A stretch of DNA of 47,630 bases from an uncultured Candidatus Melainabacteria bacterium. GTDB lineage: Bacteria; Cyanobacteriota; Vampirovibrionia; Gastranaerophilales; Gastranaerophilaceae. Of this stretch, positions 47,140 through 47,630 are shown piece after piece (the stretch's first letter is position 1; each line of letters opens with the position of its first letter). A model generated the notes under the pieces. The model saw only the letters and a list, made by a program, of their open reading frames with translations. It had not been told where the DNA came from and did no database searches. Made by a program: the position numbers and the translations under genes. The stretch lies in contig CAKUUX010000013.1 of NCBI GenBank assembly GCA_934693165.1, forward strand, positions 1 to 47,630, given 5' to 3'.

Positions 47140-47630
47140 CTATATTTTTTCTAATTCAGAAACATGTGGTTCAAGAAGTCTTCTTCCTACTTTTTCAAAA
47201 TAGATTGAACATAATTTCTTGTTACCATAGTTTATAACTTTTTCTACGACACCTTCGCCAAATTTAGAATGTCTAACTCTATCATTTTTTTCAAAATTGA
47301 TATTCTTGTTAGATTGCAATTCTGGTTGAGGGAACACTGGTAAAGATGGCTCTTCAGGAGTGTCATCAATATATTTTGGAATGATTGGTTCAGAAGCTTT
47401 TTCTTGAGCTTTTTGCTCTTCAACTTCTGCTTGATGAAGTTCAACATCAAGTTCACTTATCATATCTAAATCTTCTTCTGTTAACTCATCAGAAGGTTCT
47501 ACGTTTATTATTTCTTGCTCTTTTGGCGCAACAACTGGTTCAGAAATGTTTTCATGAATTTCTTCAACGACCTCCTGAGGTTTTAGTTCTTCAACTTGTT
47601 TTACTTGTTGTTGAGGCTGAACTTGTTGTT
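47140..47630 (-). CDS. Gln/Glu-rich protein with a PcrA-type C-terminal domain (N-terminus outside window)
   Basis: The frame is open from the window edge, so the ATG at 47463 is internal and the gene is cut. The visible N-terminal ~110 residues are Gln/Glu/Pro-rich and disordered. The last ~50 (FEKNDRVRHSKFGEGVVEKVINYGNKKLCSIYFEKVGRRLLEPHVSELEKI) match the Tudor-like domain at the end of UvrD/PcrA helicases, where it binds RNA polymerase. No helicase motif is visible here, so it may be a stand-alone adaptor. It lies 11 bp before the MCE gene. Confidence 0.75.
   Translation of the reverse strand, partial: QQVQPQQQVKQVEELKPQEVVEEIHENISEPVVAPKEQEIINVEPSDELTEEDLDMISELDVELHQAEVEEQKAQEKASEPIIPKYIDDTPEEPSLPVFPQPELQSNKNINFEKNDRVRHSKFGEGVVEKVINYGNKKLCSIYFEKVGRRLLEPHVSELEKI

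Overview
The window is AT-rich and densely coding. It most resembles the genome of a gut-type, non-photosynthetic relative of Cyanobacteria (Melainabacteria/Vampirovibrionia, perhaps Gastranaerophilales). Three things point that way: the cyanobacteria-like start of EF-Tu, a cyanobacterial-type HAD phosphatase, and a fused TIGR03960/DUF2344 radical SAM protein. GTTACA direct repeats resembling the cyanobacterial HLR1 box are a further hint. This placement is inference; no rRNA is present to confirm it.

Layout. 1-4.9 kb (mostly minus): start of tuf, a DUF2023-like gene (plus), then the leftward group of a 39-aa protein, a 301-aa protein, mnmA, rimP and nusA. 5-8.7 kb (plus): ctpA-type protease and recJ, then tRNA-Cys. 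9-10 kb: two nearly identical 51-aa genes of unknown function separated by repeats. 9.9-15.4 kb: two glycan-related genes, a murein amidase, a HAD hydrolase and a Na+/H+-dicarboxylate or glutamate symporter. 15.4-20.1 kb: ileS followed by a small accessory patch with a Cro/C1 regulator, a 51-aa gene, a GIY-YIG nuclease flanked by perfect 28-bp inverted repeats, and a proline-tailed protein. 20.3-23.8 kb (minus): pyrH-frr-cdsA-rnc-rpe. 24.9-29.9 kb (plus): radical SAM protein, RNase E/G and a membrane protein. 30-37.6 kb (plus): murF-mraY-murD-ftsW-murG-folC-yajQ. 37.6-40.4 kb (minus): nanE, ROK kinase, a 72-aa protein and a UbiA-type prenyltransferase. 40.4-45.2 kb: GT-C-like membrane protein, M16 peptidase, family 4 uracil-DNA glycosylase and small genes. 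45.3-45.8 kb: tRNA-Arg surrounded by broken copies of itself. 45.8-47.6 kb (minus): an incomplete gene with a PcrA-type C-terminal domain, an MCE/MlaD protein and upp.

Most of the window is housekeeping: translation, RNA decay, peptidoglycan precursor synthesis and pyrimidine salvage. The unusual material is in the intergenic DNA and in short genes. (1) A family of perfect hairpins built on AAACAGAGGGGCGAAGC sits at many 3' ends. (2) A ~100-nt repeat with a covarying hairpin follows two stop codons. (3) HLR1-like repeats lie upstream of lineage-specific small genes. (4) Several gene starts lie 6-8 nt after a -10 box, which suggests leaderless mRNAs. (5) A promoter-terminator leader precedes rimP-nusA. 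(6) The GIY-YIG cassette looks like a minimal mobile or palindrome-linked unit.
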